Positions 24,950 to 25,983 of a stretch of DNA of 25,983 nucleotides are shown here, piece after piece. The translations under genes were made by a program, and so were the position numbers. Position 1 is the first letter of the stretch. Each line of letters opens with the position of its first letter. The DNA is from Pseudomonadota bacterium. Its GTDB lineage: Bacteria; Pseudomonadota; Alphaproteobacteria; Azospirillales; Azospirillaceae. The notes under the pieces were generated by a model. That model was not told the DNA's origin. It searched no databases and saw only the letters and a list, made by a program, of their open reading frames with translations. The stretch is taken from positions 1 through 25,983 of the forward strand of contig JAEZID010000284.1 in assembly GCA_023416195.1 (NCBI GenBank), given 5' to 3'.

Positions 24950-25983
24950 ATGCTGCGTGTGTTGGCGCGTGTCTGTGCCGTCCTTGTCGCGTCTTCCGTT
25001 CCCGTTGCCGCCGCCGATGCCCCGCCGGCGGAACCGGTGCCCTTCGGCGTGTCCGGCGCCGAGGTGGTGGCCGAACGCGACGTGCCCCAGGCCTGCTTCA
25101 CCTTCACCGACCGTCTGGAGAAGTCGCGCGCGGTGAACTGGCGCGATCAGGTCGAGGTGCAGCCGCTGGGCGAGGGCGTGACCTTCGACGGCGCCACGGT
25201 GGCGCGCGACCGCACGCTGTGCGTGGAAGGGCTTCAGCACGGACAGAAGTACCGGATCACCCTGCGCGAAGGGCTGCCGGGCGGCGACGGCAAGCGCCTG
25301 CCGGTCGCCGACAGCCGCGAGGTGGAGGTGCCCAACCGCAAGCCCAGCCTCGCCTTCCGGGGGGCCGGCTACATCCTGCCGCGCATCGGGACGGACGGGC
25401 TGCCGCTGCGCTCCATCAATCTGGACCGCGCCAAGCTTCAGGTGCTGCGCATCAACGACCGCTCGCTGGTCGAGAAGATCTATTTCGGCCGCATCGGCCA
25501 GCAGATGTCCGACCACGAGGTGGGCGAGCTTCTCGACCGCTCCGGCCAGGAGGTGTGGCGCGGCGAGATGGCGATAAGCAACAGCCGCAACCAGGCGGTC
25601 GTGACGCCGTTCCCCATCGACGCCGTGCTGGGCAAGCTGGAACCGGGCGTCTACATCGCCGTCGCCAGCACCGAGGACATCAAGCCCGGCGGCTGGGACC
25701 ACAAGGCGACGCAGTGGTTCGTGGTCTCCGACCTCGGCCTCAACACCATCGCCGGGGAGGACGCGCTGGTCGTCTTCGCCCGCTCGGTCGCCACGGCGGC
25801 GCCGGAGGCGGGGGTGGAGCTGCGCCTGCTCGCCCGCAACAACACGGAACTCGGCAAGGTGCAGACCGGCCCGGACGGGCTGGCGCGCTTCGACCTCGCC
25901 GCCCTGCGCGCCGCCGGGGCGGAGCCGGCGCAGGCCCTGTTCGCCTATCGCGGCGCCGGCGATTTCGGCTTCCTCGATCTGGC
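24950..25983 (+). CDS. Bacterial alpha-2-macroglobulin (3' end outside window)
   Basis: The frame is open from ATG 24950 to the last base, giving about 344 residues of what in this family is a 1,500-1,900-residue protein. AGGGAA stands about 8 nt before the start. A signal peptide is visible (MLRVLARVCAVLVASSVPVAAA). The segment RGAGYILPRIGTDGLPLRSIN and LQVLRINDRSLVEKIYFGR are typical of the N-terminal region of bacterial alpha-2-macroglobulins, as is VVSDLGLNTIAGEDALVVFARSV at the following MG domain. These proteins trap proteases in the periplasm and are often paired with PBP1C. The thioester site and any pbpC partner lie beyond the window. No lipobox is evident. Confidence 0.85.
   Translation, partial: MLRVLARVCAVLVASSVPVAAADAPPAEPVPFGVSGAEVVAERDVPQACFTFTDRLEKSRAVNWRDQVEVQPLGEGVTFDGATVARDRTLCVEGLQHGQKYRITLREGLPGGDGKRLPVADSREVEVPNRKPSLAFRGAGYILPRIGTDGLPLRSINLDRAKLQVLRINDRSLVEKIYFGRIGQQMSDHEVGELLDRSGQEVWRGEMAISNSRNQAVVTPFPIDAVLGKLEPGVYIAVASTEDIKPGGWDHKATQWFVVSDLGLNTIAGEDALVVFARSVATAAPEAGVELRLLARNNTELGKVQTGPDGLARFDLAALRAAGAEPAQALFAYRGAGDFGFLDL

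Noticed and set aside
23065..25107. 680-codon minus-strand frame antisense to the histidine kinase
   Set aside because: Composition is that of an antisense shadow, without any domain motif.
23184..25136. 650-codon plus-strand frame through the histidine kinase into the alpha-2-macroglobulin gene
   Set aside because: Out-of-frame shadow rich in Arg, Gly and Pro; both true genes show clear domain motifs in other frames.

Overview
This is a GC-rich chromosomal (or chromid) window. The protein repertoire is that of a metabolically versatile alphaproteobacterium, most likely Rhodospirillales and close to Azospirillum. The lineage is inferred from overall protein flavour, the GC-rich REP-like palindromes and gene content; no rRNA or other marker is present. 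There is no tRNA, CRISPR array, insertion sequence or prophage, and no gene-free stretch longer than 300 bases.

Positions 1-9190, GABA/polyamine region. The 3' part of an aspartoacylase/succinylglutamate desuccinylase-family gene ends at a bidirectional terminator facing gabT. gabD and gabT form a minus-strand operon. A divergent XRE-cupin regulator sits next to it. A complete ABC importer operon of the PotABCD/GABA type follows (ATPase, binding protein, two permeases, all minus strand). An 18-bp element containing GTTTAATAAATT lies in the gabD/regulator promoter gap, and an 16/18 copy lies upstream of the ABC operon. Import and the final two degradation steps (GABA to succinate semialdehyde to succinate) therefore look like one regulon under the local regulator.

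Positions 9339-12859, glutarate catabolism. A LysR regulator is divergent from glutaryl-CoA dehydrogenase (gcdH). gcdH is followed by a CaiB-type CoA-transferase that probably activates glutarate. A REP-like hairpin with a T-run then separates this unit from an EamA/DMT transporter (12946-13869).

Positions 13891-17590, poorly characterised region. It holds a small exported PRC-barrel protein and a three-gene minus-strand operon of two helical proteins of unknown function plus a small protein with two H-x-T motifs like those of 2H phosphoesterases. Between the PRC gene and this operon lies an unusual array of six consecutive near-perfect hairpins (14418-14595).

Positions 17609-25983: an AsmA-family envelope protein, a Phd/VapC-like toxin-antitoxin pair, a fumarylacetoacetate hydrolase-family enzyme, a small two-helix membrane protein, a class I aminotransferase, an orphan membrane histidine kinase, and the 5' part of a bacterial alpha-2-macroglobulin gene that runs off the window.

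The best candidates for something undescribed are the unknown three-gene operon, the adjacent hairpin array, and the shared operator linking gabDT to the transporter.
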